A DNA stretch of 64,000 bases from Natrinema saccharevitans (GTDB lineage Archaea > Halobacteriota > Halobacteria > Halobacteriales > Natrialbaceae): NCBI RefSeq assembly GCF_001953745.1, contig NZ_LWLN01000001.1:372001-436000 (forward strand). Reading direction: 5' to 3'. The translations under genes were made by a program, and so were the position numbers. The number at the start of each line of letters is the position of its first letter. Positions within the stretch are counted from its first letter, which is position 1. Below are positions 15,165 through 25,258 of this stretch, piece by piece. The notes under the pieces were generated by a model. That model was not told the origin of the DNA and did not search any database. It saw only the letters and a program-made list of their open reading frames with translations.

Positions 15165-16835
15165 CTACGAGTGGTCGGCGACCACGTCCTCGAGCGCCTC
15201 CCGATCGAGTTTTCCCATGTCCGTCACCGGAAGCTCCTCGAGGACGACGACGTCCCGGGGCCGCTTGTACGCGGCCAGCTGATCCTCGGCCCACTCGAGC
15301 AGTTCGCCTTCGTCGAATCCATCGTCGACTGGGACGACGGCGGCGACGACCGCCGCGCCCCTGGTCTCGTGGTCGCGGCCGGCGACGGCGGCGTTCGCCA
15401 CGTCGGGGTGGGTCTTCAGCACTTCCTCGACCTCGGCGGGGGCGATCGAGAAGCCGCTCGACTTGATCATGTACTTGCGCCGGCCAAGGAAATAGAGTTG
15501 GCCGTCCTCGGTCAGCCGGCCGATGTCGCCGGTCAGGACGTAGCCGTCGTGGAAGGCGGCCTCGGTCTCCTCGGGTTTCCCGAGATAGCCCTCGAACAGC
15601 GAGGGCGACTCGACGGTGATCTCGCCGGTTTCGCCCCGCGGGACCGGCTCGTGGGTGGCCCAGTCCCGGATCACGATGTCGGTCTCGTAGACCGGCTTGC
15701 CGACGAATCCCTCCTCGACGACGTCCAGTCCCTGCGTGAACGTGTCCCTGGTGTGTGTCTCCGTCAGGCCGTACGACGCCTCGTACATCTCCGAGTCGGT
15801 CGTCTCGGCCCACTCCTCGCAGAGGTCCTCGGTCAGTGCCTGGCCGAAGCTCGTCACTGGCATCGACTCGAGCGAGTCGATCTCGCGGTCGTCGCTTTCG
15901 ATCAGGGGCAGGATCTCCCGGACCATCGGCGTGGTGATCCAGCCGTTCGTGGGTTCGTGGGCCGCAAGCGCCTCGACGTAGGCCTCGGGCTCGTACCGGG
16001 TGAGGAGGACGACCGTCCCGCCCCGTATCATCGGTGAGTCGACGGCGTTTAACTTCCCGGCGACGTGAAAGACTGGCATCACCGCGAGGTGGCGGGTGTC
16101 CGCGTCCCGCTCGGACAGCGCCGAGGACGTAGCCGCGGCGAATAGGACGTTCGCGTAGCTGTGCATACAGCCCTTCGGCAGGCCGGTCGTCCCCGAGGTG
16201 TACTGCAGCAGACAGATGTCGTCCATCGCGACCTCGACCGATGGCGGGTCGGCGGGTGTCTCCGCGAGGATCGAATCGAGGTAGCGAACCCCGTCGGACT
16301 CGGGTCGGCGCTCGGACTCGATCGCGGCCGCCACGTCCTCGTGGATCGCGGGCACCGGCTCCGCGGGCAGAGAGGTCTCGAGGCGCGCGTAGACGATCTC
16401 CTCGAGCGGCGTCTCACCACGAACGGCCTCGAGGACGCCCGCGTGGGTGTCGCCGGCGACCGCGACCCGCGCCTCGCCGTCCGCGAGCTGGTAGGAGACG
16501 CGGTGTTCCTTCGACAGCGGGCTGCAGGGGCTGACCCGCATCCCCAGTTTCTGGGCGGCGTAGTAGGCGACGGTGTACTGCGGGCAGTTCTGCAGGAGCA
16601 GGAGGACGGTGTCGCCGCGACCGTATCCTCGATCGTCGAGGAACGTGGCGAAGCGGTCGATCGCGTCTCCGAGTTCGCTGTAGGTGATCTCGGCCCCGTA
16701 GTAGTCGATCGCGACGGCGTCGGGTCGCTCGTCGGCGTGGTGAGCGACGTACTCGTGGAGCGGTCGCCGGCCGAGCGGGAACGCGGGCTCGCTCGACACT
16801 CCTTCGGGGAACTCTTCGGGTGCTGTGGTAACCAT
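15165..16835 (-). CDS. AMP-forming acyl-CoA synthetase
   Basis: About 556 residues, ANL superfamily. Motifs: P-loop YTSGTTGLPKG (about 212-222), the ATP-binding YEASYGLTET near 345, GETGEITVESP, hinge LTGDIGRLTEDGQLYFLGRR near 435, and the C-terminal domain with the catalytic Lys in MGKLDREAL. It activates a carboxylic acid with ATP and CoA; the acyl chain length cannot be read from sequence. The ATG at 16835 is preferred over a GTG two codons upstream. The gene stands alone. Confidence 0.92.
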   Translation of the reverse strand: MVTTAPEEFPEGVSSEPAFPLGRRPLHEYVAHHADERPDAVAIDYYGAEITYSELGDAIDRFATFLDDRGYGRGDTVLLLLQNCPQYTVAYYAAQKLGMRVSPCSPLSKEHRVSYQLADGEARVAVAGDTHAGVLEAVRGETPLEEIVYARLETSLPAEPVPAIHEDVAAAIESERRPESDGVRYLDSILAETPADPPSVEVAMDDICLLQYTSGTTGLPKGCMHSYANVLFAAATSSALSERDADTRHLAVMPVFHVAGKLNAVDSPMIRGGTVVLLTRYEPEAYVEALAAHEPTNGWITTPMVREILPLIESDDREIDSLESMPVTSFGQALTEDLCEEWAETTDSEMYEASYGLTETHTRDTFTQGLDVVEEGFVGKPVYETDIVIRDWATHEPVPRGETGEITVESPSLFEGYLGKPEETEAAFHDGYVLTGDIGRLTEDGQLYFLGRRKYMIKSSGFSIAPAEVEEVLKTHPDVANAAVAGRDHETRGAAVVAAVVPVDDGFDEGELLEWAEDQLAAYKRPRDVVVLEELPVTDMGKLDREALEDVVADHS

Positions 16836-17027
16836 GACCACGCCGTCACGATCGAGACGTAAATTCGTTCCGCACGACCTGTTCGATGCGCCGAGGAACG
16901 CGCAATATCGACGCTTTCGACCCGTCTATCGGTTCTCCCGTATCAGTCCCGGTACTTGTGCGATTTCACTACATACCGCCCGTCGTAACTGGACAAACTA
17001 ATTAAGGTCCGCCACAGTTCCGATTAC

Positions 17028-18278
17028 ATGAACGACCGTTACGACGTAGTCATCGCCGGTGCCGGTCCCGCCGGCGCACAGTGTGCCCGCGATATCGCCG
17101 CCAGGGGGTACGACGTCGTCGTCCTCGAGACCGAAGCGGAGGACGAGTTCCCGCGCCAGAGCAACAAGTCCACCGCGGGAACCTTCCACTCGATGATGGC
17201 CGCGTTCGGCATCCCCGACGACGTGGTGATGCAGTACACCGACAGCGTCGTCCTCGAGTCGCCGACCGAACACTACGTCCGGGACCAGCCCGGCGCGGTA
17301 CTGGAGTTCGCGGACTTCAAGCGCTATCTCGTCGCGGACGGCCGCGAGAAGGGCGCGGAGTATCGGTTCGACGCCCGCGTCACCGCGCCGATCATGGAGG
17401 GCGGCGAGATCGCCGGCGTCAGATACAACGGCGACGAAGAGGTGTACGGCGACATCGTCGTCGACGCGACGGGACCGAGCGCCCCCCTCGCGAAGCAACT
17501 CGACGTCGTCGACCTCAAACGCGAGAACCACGCCATCGGTATCGAGTACGAGTTCGAGGGGATCGACATCGATCGTCCCGGCTTCGCCGACCTGCGCGAC
17601 GCGATGATGCTCCGGCTCGATCACGCGATCGCCCCCGGGGGCTACTCGTGGATCTTCCACACCGGCGAGGACACCGCCAAGGTCGGCCTCTGTTACATCC
17701 AGAACGAACACCACAGCCGCTACGCCAAGGACGGGTACACCATCGACGACTACCTGGAACACTGGCTCGAGACGGATCCCCGCTTCAGCGAGGCCGAGAA
17801 GATCGCCGGCAAGCAACACCGCGGCTCGGCGCACATCCAAAAGCCCGGCCAGCTCCACACCGACCGGTTCATGGCCATCGGCGATACGGTCCCGACCGTC
17901 GACCCGCTCTGGGGCGAGGGGATCAACAAGTGCATGCAGTCGGGCCGGGTCGCGGCCATGGCCGCCGACAGCTGCCTCAAACACGACGATATCGAGCCCA
18001 CCGCCGAGAACCTCGAGGTCTACGACACCCTCTGGCACCGCGACGTCGCGCCGAACGTCGACAACCGGCTGCTGATGACTAACCTCCTCTATCTCGCGCC
18101 CAACGAGCGCTACGACAAGCTCATGCGGGACCTCGAGCGCCTCGACGACGACACGCTGGCCAAGGCGAACAAGGGGAACTTCCGTGCCATCGCGCGCCTG
18201 CTCGAACTCGAGGACGCGCCGCTGCTCGCCCAACTCGCGAAACAGCACCTCGATCTGGACCTCCGATCGCTGGTATAG
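17028..18278 (+). CDS. Geranylgeranyl reductase family flavoprotein
   Basis: A 416-residue FAD-dependent reductase of the digeranylgeranylglycerophospholipid reductase type. N-terminal dinucleotide-binding fold DVVIAGAGPAGAQCARDIAA (residues 5-24), substrate-loop PRQSNKSTAG near 44, YSWIFHTGEDTAKVGLCY near 205, and the second FAD motif AIGDTVPTVDPLWGEGINK near 284. Such enzymes saturate the isoprenoid chains of archaeal lipids. Haloarchaea carry several paralogs, so the exact substrate is uncertain. A TATA-like CTAATTAAGG lies about 30 bases before the ATG. Confidence 0.93.
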   Translation: MNDRYDVVIAGAGPAGAQCARDIAARGYDVVVLETEAEDEFPRQSNKSTAGTFHSMMAAFGIPDDVVMQYTDSVVLESPTEHYVRDQPGAVLEFADFKRYLVADGREKGAEYRFDARVTAPIMEGGEIAGVRYNGDEEVYGDIVVDATGPSAPLAKQLDVVDLKRENHAIGIEYEFEGIDIDRPGFADLRDAMMLRLDHAIAPGGYSWIFHTGEDTAKVGLCYIQNEHHSRYAKDGYTIDDYLEHWLETDPRFSEAEKIAGKQHRGSAHIQKPGQLHTDRFMAIGDTVPTVDPLWGEGINKCMQSGRVAAMAADSCLKHDDIEPTAENLEVYDTLWHRDVAPNVDNRLLMTNLLYLAPNERYDKLMRDLERLDDDTLAKANKGNFRAIARLLELEDAPLLAQLAKQHLDLDLRSLV

Positions 18279-18340
18279 GCGGCGGCCGCCGGCCCGCGAT
18301 ACCGAACTGACTCGCGACGATCGAACCGATTGCCGCGTTC

Positions 18341-19981
18341 TCAGTCGAGAAACAGCGTCTCGAACGAGCGGACGCTCTCGTCGGTCCCGGCGATGACGAC
18401 CTCGTCGCCCGCCTCGAAGACGAATTCGGACGGATCGAACTCGGTGATCGTCTCGTCGTCCCTGACGATCGCGAGGACGGTACAGCCGGTCCGCGAGCGC
18501 ACGTCGGCGCCGACGATCGTTTGCCCGGCCAGTTCACCGGCGGGGAGTCGTACCACGTCGATCTGTCTGTCCACGGCCAGTACCTCCTCGTCCTCGAGGA
18601 CGGTCGAGGCGAGCATCCGCCCGCTGACGGTCGCCAGCGACTGGACGTAGTCCGCGCCCGCGCGATACAGTTTCTGGACGTTCTCCGTGTCGTTGGCTCG
18701 GACGACGATGTCGACCGACGGGTTCAGGTCCCGGACGACGAGCGTGGTGAAAATGGCGCTCGTGTCGTCGTCCAGCGTGACGATCACGGCCGACGCGTCG
18801 TCGATGCCGGCCTCGGCGATCGTCTCCGGATCGCGGGCGTCGCCGACGATGTCGACGCCGTCCTTGTCGTCGCTGTCGAGGACGGTCACCCGGGTATTCG
18901 TCGCCGCGAGCGCGTTGCCGGCCGCCGCGCCCGCCTCGCCGTAGCCGGCGATCACGACGCTCTGGGCCGCGAAGGGGTGGACCGTCGACGCGGCCTCGGC
19001 CCGCAGCTCGTCGATCCGGTCTGGCTCGCCCGCCACGAGCAGTCGCGTCCCCGTCTCGAGGTCGCGATCGGGCGGAATCGGGCTCTCGAAGTCCCCGTTG
19101 AACCAGGCACCGATCCCGTCGACGCCGAACCGGTCCCGGAGCCCGACCGCGTCGGCGGTCCGCCCGCAGAGGTCGCTCCCCTCGGCGATCGAGAGTTCGA
19201 CGAGTTCCAGGTCGTTGCCGATCTCGATCCCCTCGTCGACCGCGGTCGTGACGGCCGTCGGCACCCGGTGGGCGAAGCTCTCACCGAGCAACTGTCGCGG
19301 CGAGAGGACCTTGTCCGCCCCCGCGATCCGGTGGTATTCGCCGAGTCGCTGATCCTCGACCAGCGTTACGATCCGGACCTCGGCGTTTGCCTCTCGCGCC
19401 GAGAGGACGATGCTCGCGTTCGTGTCGTCCGCCGCGTCGGCCACGACCGCCCGCGCCCGTTCGATTCCCGCCTCCTCGAGGACGTCGGTCGATTCGGAGT
19501 CGCCGTGGATCACCCGCCGGTCGGTCTCGTGGAGTTCCAGCGCCGTCTCCTCGTCGGACTCGACGACGACGTAGTCCTGCCCGCGGGACTCCAGTTCCTC
19601 GATGAACGCCTCGCCGCGGGGCGAGTACTCACAGACGATGACGTGATCCTCGAGGTCGGACGCGGTCGTCGGGGCCGTCGTCGCGAGCGCCGACCGGAGC
19701 CACGGGACGGCGAAGATGTCGACGCCCGTGAGGATCAGCCCGATTCCCGTCAGCTGGAGCCCGATCATCAGGAAGTTCATCTGGGGCGTCGACCAGGGGG
19801 CGTCCTCGCCGTAGCCGGTCGTCGTAAAGGTCTGAAAGACGACCTCGAGCGATCGATAGAGCGGTTGGGGATCGTTCTCCCACGTCGCCATCCCGTAGTT
19901 GTACAGCAGCGTGGCGGCGACGGTGGTCCCGGCCACCAGCGCGAGATAGGAGCCGACCCGACGCGATCGCCACAGTGACAT
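18341..19981 (-). CDS. K+ channel with two RCK (TrkA) domains
   Basis: 546 residues. Residues 1-110 hold two transmembrane helices flanking a pore loop with selectivity filter TTTGYGE. Two RCK/TrkA-N units follow, with Rossmann starts HVIVCEYSPRGEAFIEELES (near 125) and QSVVIAGYGEAGAAAGNALA (near 320), each with a TrkA-C domain; the last is at the C-terminus. Resembles MthK/Kch-type ligand-gated channels. The ATG at 19981 places the first helix at the N-terminus; the longer upstream frame (to 20092) has no hydrophobic or conserved sequence. Confidence 0.93.
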   Translation of the reverse strand: MSLWRSRRVGSYLALVAGTTVAATLLYNYGMATWENDPQPLYRSLEVVFQTFTTTGYGEDAPWSTPQMNFLMIGLQLTGIGLILTGVDIFAVPWLRSALATTAPTTASDLEDHVIVCEYSPRGEAFIEELESRGQDYVVVESDEETALELHETDRRVIHGDSESTDVLEEAGIERARAVVADAADDTNASIVLSAREANAEVRIVTLVEDQRLGEYHRIAGADKVLSPRQLLGESFAHRVPTAVTTAVDEGIEIGNDLELVELSIAEGSDLCGRTADAVGLRDRFGVDGIGAWFNGDFESPIPPDRDLETGTRLLVAGEPDRIDELRAEAASTVHPFAAQSVVIAGYGEAGAAAGNALAATNTRVTVLDSDDKDGVDIVGDARDPETIAEAGIDDASAVIVTLDDDTSAIFTTLVVRDLNPSVDIVVRANDTENVQKLYRAGADYVQSLATVSGRMLASTVLEDEEVLAVDRQIDVVRLPAGELAGQTIVGADVRSRTGCTVLAIVRDDETITEFDPSEFVFEAGDEVVIAGTDESVRSFETLFLD

Positions 19982-20138
19982 ACACGTGCCATTCGACGGG
20001 TGGCTGTTGACGGTATCGGTCGGCGACCCCGGAACGACCGCTCCGGTGGCCGTCGTATGAGGGGACGAATCGCCGATGACACGGCTACGCACGCCGCTTT
20101 CGCCGCCAATTTATACGTCCGCCACCGAGATCCGACGG

Positions 20139-20936
20139 ATGGTTGCCCTCGAGAACCTCGTGTTGGTGTTCGTCGCCGGTTTCGTCACGGCGCTGGCGAC
20201 CGGCCTCGGTGCGCTCCCGTTTTTCTTCTTCGACGGGATCAGCGATCGGCGTAACGTCGTCCTCTGGGGGCTGTCCTCGGGGATCATGGTTTCGGCGTCG
20301 CTGTTCGGACTGGTCGAGGAGGGGCTGGCCGAGGGCACGCCGCTGGAGATCGCGATCGGGATGGTCGCCGGCGTCGCGCTGGTCGTCATCGCACACGACG
20401 TCCTGATGGACACCGAGATCGATCCGCGGGAGTACGAGCAGGCCGACTTCAAGAAACTCGTCCTCATCCTCGGGGTCCTGACCGTTCACAGTTTCCCCGA
20501 AGGGGTCGCCGTCGGCGTCTCCTTCGCGGACCTCGGGCTCGCGGGCGGCGCGCAGTTCCTCGGCTTTACCGTCCCCGTCCTGGCGATCTTCATGACGATC
20601 GCGATCTCGATCCACAACGTGCCCGAGGGGACCGCGATCTCGATCCCGCTGCGTTCGATGGGCGTCTCCGAGTGGAAGATGGTCTGGTGGGCCGTCTTCT
20701 CGAGCCTGCCCCAGCCGGTCGGGGCGGTACTCGCGTTCGGCTTCGTCCGCTACGCCAGGGAGTTCCTGCCCTACGGCTTCGGCTTCGCCGCGGGCGCGAT
20801 GATCTACCTCGTCCTCACCGAGTTCATTCCCGAGGCGCTCGACGTCGGCGAGAAACTCCCTCGCGGCGGCAAGCCGGAACTGGCCGTCGGGATCGCCGTC
20901 GGCGTGGCCGTGATGGTGCCGCTTGCGTTCGTCTGA
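20139..20936 (+). CDS. ZIP-family metal transporter
   Basis: 265 residues, about eight TM helices. The paired metal-binding helices carry HSFPEGVAVG (TM4) and HNVPEGTAIS (TM5), the ZIP signature. The His-rich cytoplasmic loop of many ZIPs is replaced by an acidic one (MDTEIDPREYEQADF). Likely imports or exports Zn2+ or Fe2+. The ATG at 20139 (MVALENLVLVFVAGF) is chosen over an upstream start that would add a polar tail. Followed at 58 bases by a Usp gene in the same direction. Confidence 0.93.
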   Translation: MVALENLVLVFVAGFVTALATGLGALPFFFFDGISDRRNVVLWGLSSGIMVSASLFGLVEEGLAEGTPLEIAIGMVAGVALVVIAHDVLMDTEIDPREYEQADFKKLVLILGVLTVHSFPEGVAVGVSFADLGLAGGAQFLGFTVPVLAIFMTIAISIHNVPEGTAISIPLRSMGVSEWKMVWWAVFSSLPQPVGAVLAFGFVRYAREFLPYGFGFAAGAMIYLVLTEFIPEALDVGEKLPRGGKPELAVGIAVGVAVMVPLAFV

Positions 20937-20994
20937 TCCCGATCGACGTCCCGTTCCGGTAGGAATTTCACCGCGCCTGTCGTACTGCCGAGAA

Positions 20995-21438
20995 ATGTTT
21001 GATACGATCGTGCTTCCGACGGACGGCAGCGACCACGCCGAGGCCGCCGCCGAGACCGGTATCGACCTCGCGACCGCCCACGACGCGGCGGTACACGTCG
21101 TCAGCGTCGCCGATACCGGACCGCTCGGCGATCTCCGTCTCCCGGGCGAGGCCGCAAGCGCCGAAGACGCGATGCGGGGCCGAGCCCAGGAGTCGGTCGA
21201 CGCGGTCGTCGAGCCCGCCGAGGCCGCCGGCCTCGAGACGACCGGATCGGTCCTCGACGGGCCGCCGGCGGAGGCGATCCTGGAGTACGCCCGCGACGTC
21301 GACGCCGACCTCATCGTCATGGGGACCCGCGGTCGGGGCGGCGTCCACCGGATGGCCATGGGCAGCGTCACGGACCACGTCGTCCGGTTCGGCGACGTGC
21401 CGGTCTTCGTCGCCAACTCAGAATCGAGCGTCGAGTGA
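20995..21438 (+). CDS. Universal stress protein
   Basis: 147 residues, MFDTIVLPTDGSDHAEAAAE at the N-terminus and ATP-binding signature GTRGRGGVHRMAMGSVTDHV near 117-136. Same strand as the ZIP transporter and close behind it, so co-expression is plausible. Second of four Usp genes in the window. Confidence 0.94.
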   Translation: MFDTIVLPTDGSDHAEAAAETGIDLATAHDAAVHVVSVADTGPLGDLRLPGEAASAEDAMRGRAQESVDAVVEPAEAAGLETTGSVLDGPPAEAILEYARDVDADLIVMGTRGRGGVHRMAMGSVTDHVVRFGDVPVFVANSESSVE

Positions 21439-21471
21439 GCCGTTCCCGACCGGGCGAGCGGCCGATCGCGG

Positions 21472-21876
21472 CTAGCGGACGATCTCGTTGATCGCTTCCG
21501 TCCGGCGGCCGATCGACCAGCCGATCAGTGCGACCCCGGCGTAGATGCCGAGCGCCGGCAGGGCATAGACCGGCGCGGCCGCCTCCGACGCGAGTCCGAC
21601 TGCATCGAGCGCCAGCGCGACCACGAGCGAGAGCAACAGGAGCGCGATGCCGATGTCTGCAAAGCGCATGTTCGGCAACTCCCGGGGGGCGGACTGGAGC
21701 CGCCCGATCGCGTAACAAAGCAGCGTCACGCTCGCCCAGCCGGCGATCAGTGCCAACCCGGCCGACACCGGTTCGTTCGGCAGGTATCGCGGGAGCAGCC
21801 AGAGGTGAACGAGTCCCGCCACGGCCAGCGCACTCCCCAGTAACACGACCACGACCGGTCGTCGATCGTCACTCAT
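21472..21876 (-). CDS. Four-TM membrane protein, hypothetical
   Basis: 134 residues with four hydrophobic segments: VVVLLGSALAVAGLVHLWLL, LALIAGWASVTLLCYAIG, IGIALLLLSLVVALALDAV, VYALPALGIYAGVALIGW. Short basic loops. No conserved motif recognised. Convergent with the Usp gene. Confidence 0.75.
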   Translation of the reverse strand: MSDDRRPVVVVLLGSALAVAGLVHLWLLPRYLPNEPVSAGLALIAGWASVTLLCYAIGRLQSAPRELPNMRFADIGIALLLLSLVVALALDAVGLASEAAAPVYALPALGIYAGVALIGWSIGRRTEAINEIVR

Positions 21877-22006
21877 TGGTCTCCTTGAGTCTCTCCCGTT
21901 CTATTACTGTTTTGTCATCGGTGCGGTCGGCGACCGCCGCAGCCGGTCTCTCGGGCGAGTTCCCGGTACAACTGCGGCCAGTCCGAACGTCGCGTCGTCC
22001 GCGAGA

Positions 22007-22588
22007 TCAGGAATCGGCGGCGAGCAACTCGTCGGCGCGTACGATCTCGGCGAACTCGCCCTCGAGGTGGGCCAGCGCGGTCCGGTGGACCGTTTCGGGG
22101 TCGAACGAGTCGCCGTCGAACGTCCGTCCGAAGGTCGCGGTCGCGTCGGCGACGACGATCGGTTCGAAGCCGAGATTCTCCGCCATTCGGGTCGTGGTCG
22201 AGACGCAGTGATCGGTCGTGAGCCCGACGAGGACGAGCGTCTCGACGTCCCGATCGCGAAGCCGCTCCTCGAGGTCCGTCCCGACGAACGCGCTGTTGAC
22301 CGACTTGACGAGCGTCGGCTCGCCGTCGGCCGGCGCGGTCTCGGGCTTGAACGCGAACCCCGCCCCGTCGCGCCGGAGCGGCGAGTCGGGCTCCGTCGAG
22401 TCGTGTCGGACGTGGACGACCGGCCGATCGGTCTCGCGCCAGCGCTCGAGCAGGGCCGCGGCGTTGGCTTCGGCGTCGGGGTTGTTCCGCTCGCCCCACG
22501 AGGGGTCGTCGAACCCACGCTGGAGGTCGACGAGCACGAGCGAGGCGTTTCGGAGTCGGTCACCGATCGCGGTCCCGGCCGCCGTCAT
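22007..22588 (-). CDS. Isochorismatase-family cysteine hydrolase
   Basis: 193 residues. Catalytic triad of the family is visible: Asp in [10 protein letters not shown] (about residue 21), Lys in [10 protein letters not shown] (near 94), Cys in [11 protein letters not shown] (near 127). The family includes nicotinamidases and other amidases; substrate is not determined by sequence. The ATG at 22588 overlaps the stop of the upstream YqcI/YcgG-family gene (22585), so the two are translationally coupled. Confidence 0.88.
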   Translation of the reverse strand: MTAAGTAIGDRLRNASLVLVDLQRGFDDPSWGERNNPDAEANAAALLERWRETDRPVVHVRHDSTEPDSPLRRDGAGFAFKPETAPADGEPTLVKSVNSAFVGTDLEERLRDRDVETLVLVGLTTDHCVSTTTRMAENLGFEPIVVADATATFGRTFDGDSFDPETVHRTALAHLEGEFAEIVRADELLAADS

Positions 22589-23382
22589 GGCAGCCGCGCG
22601 GCGGGTTTCGGGTGCGTTCGCGTGATGGTGATCGGGCACGTCGACGGGGCCTGCTCCTCGTCCGACGAGAGCATGTACTGGGGCCACTCCCGGTCGCCCT
22701 CGACGCCCCAGTCGCCGATGTCGGCGTGGGGACAGACGCCGTCGTACTCCTCGAGGCGGTCCTGGATCACGTCCCGGGCGCGCTGGCCGGCCTCGGTATC
22801 GGCGGTCACGTCGAGGGACTCGAACAGCGCCCGCGGCTGGAACGTGATCTCGAGGCCGATCGGACAGTACCGGCTCTTGCGCTCGTCGTAGAAGGGGGCC
22901 CGGCAGGTCGGGAACATGGGTTCGCCGCCGAGGCAGAACTCCCAGTAGGGATCGTCGGGATCGGTCGGGATGTCCGCGGGCCAGGGCTCGGGATCGTGAC
23001 AGTGCAGCGTCTGCAGAACGTGCCAGAGCGCGTCGTGGTACTCCCGCTCCGACAGCGGCTCCGCGGGCGGCTTGAAAAACGTCACGAGCGACGCCCGCTC
23101 GGAGTGGTCCTCGTAGACCTCGAGGTACTCGAGCAGCCGATCGCGCAGCGTCAACAGCGCGTCGGCGTCGCTCATCGACGGCACTGCGGTGTAGATCGGC
23201 TCGCCGTCTCGGACCGATTCGGCCCCGAAGAAACACGGAAACGACGTACCGTTTCGCTCGCCTAGGAGCCCTTCACGAAACGAGTGCCAGTGGTCGGCGA
23301 CCCACTCGGGGGCGTTACCGGTGCGAACGCGCCGGGCGAGCGTCTCCTGGTCCATCAGCGACTGGATACCAGGTTCGTTCAT
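22585..23382 (-). CDS. YqcI/YcgG family protein
   Basis: 265 residues. Conserved landmarks of this family: FPCFFGAES near residue 48, FFKPP near 102, FWEFCLGG-like [20 protein letters not shown] near 145, and the Cys-containing PITITR end. The family is widespread but uncharacterised. Overlaps by four bases with the isochorismatase-family gene downstream, which suggests a shared role. Confidence 0.8.
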   Translation of the reverse strand: MNEPGIQSLMDQETLARRVRTGNAPEWVADHWHSFREGLLGERNGTSFPCFFGAESVRDGEPIYTAVPSMSDADALLTLRDRLLEYLEVYEDHSERASLVTFFKPPAEPLSEREYHDALWHVLQTLHCHDPEPWPADIPTDPDDPYWEFCLGGEPMFPTCRAPFYDERKSRYCPIGLEITFQPRALFESLDVTADTEAGQRARDVIQDRLEEYDGVCPHADIGDWGVEGDREWPQYMLSSDEEQAPSTCPITITRTHPKPAARLP

Positions 23383-23593
23383 CGTACGTGCCCGTTCGAC
23401 CTCGTGAATATGTAGGTTCCGCTCTTTCCGAGCGACCGGTAATCACCGCGATTCGAGTGGGCCGCCGACGCACACGACGCCGGCGATCGCGACGGTACGA
23501 CGGCGGACGCTCGACTCGGCGAGTTGTCGGGCGCGTTCGGCTGCCGCGAGGGTTTCCGCTTCGATCGGCGCAGGCCCTGCCCTCGCGGTCGGC

Positions 23594-24286
23594 TCACTCC
23601 CACGGCCGATTCCGCGAGGACGCGATGTCGACGCCGCGACTGTAGTAACAGACCGGCGTCCCCGCGGGCGCGTCGAACCCGTTGGCCTCGAACAGCGTGT
23701 TCCGTTCGATCTCGGCCGTCGCCGCCCGGAGCGTCCAGGGTTCGTGGTCGATGTCGGCGTAGCGAAGCGTCCCGTCTCGAGCCGTCGTGTAGTAGCGGTA
23801 GCGTTCGGTGAGAAACGCCGCGAGCGAACCGGGCTCGGGCGCGAACGCGTCCCCGACCGGTTCGTAGGTGCCGACGAATTCGGCCGGAGCGGCACCCGGG
23901 TGCCGGCGCTCGCTCGTGAACGCGATCCCGCGGTCGGTCCCGGTGATCTCGATATCGGCGTAGTAGTACGGCAGCCGGTGGAACAGCCGCGCACCGAGGA
24001 CGCCGAGAACCCCCTCGGCGTCGAGGCTGAAGAAGTAGACGCCGGGCTCGCCGTCCCGGATGACGTAGGTCCGGAGGTTGAGTTCGGGCAGGTCGACGCC
24101 GGCGGCCGCGGGGACGCCCCGCGGGCGAACGTCGACGTTCAGGTAGGGGACGACCGAGAGCCACGCCCGGCCGTCGTCGGTATCGACCTCGAGGGCGTCG
24201 GGGAGCCGAGCCGCGACGACCTCCGGGTCGACCGACCAGTTGGCAAAGAGCAGGTGTCGCCATCCCATCGCGATCGGAAGCACCAT
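23594..24286 (-). CDS. YqjF family (DUF2071) protein
   Basis: 230 residues with the family pattern: MGWRHLLFANWSVDPEVVAA at the start, VVPYLNVDVRPRG near 46, ELNLRTYVIRDGEPGVYFFS near 70-90, and LPYYYADIEI near 105. Function unknown; the fold is related to acetoacetate decarboxylase-like beta barrels. The 211 bases downstream (23383-23593) contain no gene that I can support. Confidence 0.85.
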   Translation of the reverse strand: MVLPIAMGWRHLLFANWSVDPEVVAARLPDALEVDTDDGRAWLSVVPYLNVDVRPRGVPAAAGVDLPELNLRTYVIRDGEPGVYFFSLDAEGVLGVLGARLFHRLPYYYADIEITGTDRGIAFTSERRHPGAAPAEFVGTYEPVGDAFAPEPGSLAAFLTERYRYYTTARDGTLRYADIDHEPWTLRAATAEIERNTLFEANGFDAPAGTPVCYYSRGVDIASSRNRPWE

Positions 24287-24413
24287 ACCGGAGACAGGGA
24301 CCGCCCGCGGGAAAAGCCGTAGCCAAACGGCGTCAGTTGCCTTCGTCGACTCGCGCAGCCAGCCGCCGCCGACCGCGACTATTCTATCCCGCGTGCGCCG
24401 CGGTGCGCTCGAG

Positions 24414-25154
24414 TCACACGTCCTCGGGCAGCCAACCGCCGTCGACCTCTATATTTTCGCCGCTGACGTACCCGCTATCGGGATCGAGGAAGAAATACAG
24501 CGGCGCGATCAGGTCCTCGAAGCTCGCGGGCCGATCCCGCGGGAGATCCGCGGGGAATTCGTCGGAGTTCTCCACGACGTACGGCGATATCGCGTTGACC
24601 GTGATCCCGTCGTCCTGTGTGTCGGCCGCGAGCATCCGCGTGAACATCAACACGCCCGTCTTCGCGACGAAGTAGGGGAAGTTCTTCGGGCTGACCATAG
24701 CTCGCTCGCTCGAGGCGTAGCCGACGTTGACGATCCGGCCGGAGCCGGCCTCGCGCATCTCGGGGAGGGCGCGCTTCGAGCAGAGGTAGGTCCCGTTGAG
24801 GTTCGTCTCGAGGACGCGGTTCCAGGCCTCGAAGGAGAGGTCGTCCCAGCGAGCGGGCGCGAAGTCGCCGACGTTGTTCACCAGCACGTCGACGCTCCCG
24901 AACTCCGACTCGACGGTTCCGAAGAGGCCGTCGACGCCGTCGGGATCGGTCACGTCGGCCTGGACCGTCGTCGCCGCCTCGGCACCGCGGTCGCGGGCGT
25001 CAGCGGCCGTCTCGCGGGCGGCGTCGGCGCTCGTGTGGTAGTGGACCGCAGTCTTCGCGCCGCAGTCCGCCGTCGCCAACAGGAACTCGCGGCCGACGCC
25101 GCGGCCGGCACCGGTGACGAGTACCGTCTGCCCCGTGAGGTCTGGTCCGTCCAT
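24414..25154 (-). CDS. SDR-family oxidoreductase
   Basis: 246 residues, classical SDR: cofactor motif TGAGRGVGRE (14-23), NNVG (93-96), catalytic Tyr161 and Lys165 in YFVAK, and the end motif YVSGENIEVDGGWLPEDV. The Ser of the triad falls in VNVGYASSER (about 142-151). Resembles 3-oxoacyl-ACP reductase (FabG)-like enzymes; substrate unknown. Confidence 0.9.
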   Translation of the reverse strand: MDGPDLTGQTVLVTGAGRGVGREFLLATADCGAKTAVHYHTSADAARETAADARDRGAEAATTVQADVTDPDGVDGLFGTVESEFGSVDVLVNNVGDFAPARWDDLSFEAWNRVLETNLNGTYLCSKRALPEMREAGSGRIVNVGYASSERAMVSPKNFPYFVAKTGVLMFTRMLAADTQDDGITVNAISPYVVENSDEFPADLPRDRPASFEDLIAPLYFFLDPDSGYVSGENIEVDGGWLPEDV

Positions 25155-25258
25155 GTCTCCCCCGTCGGCGAGGACGTGGAAAAATCGCCCGGGACGGGCC
25201 GCGACCGCTTGCTCCCGTGACCCTCGGATTTACGTCGCTGCGCGAGCAACTCACGTCC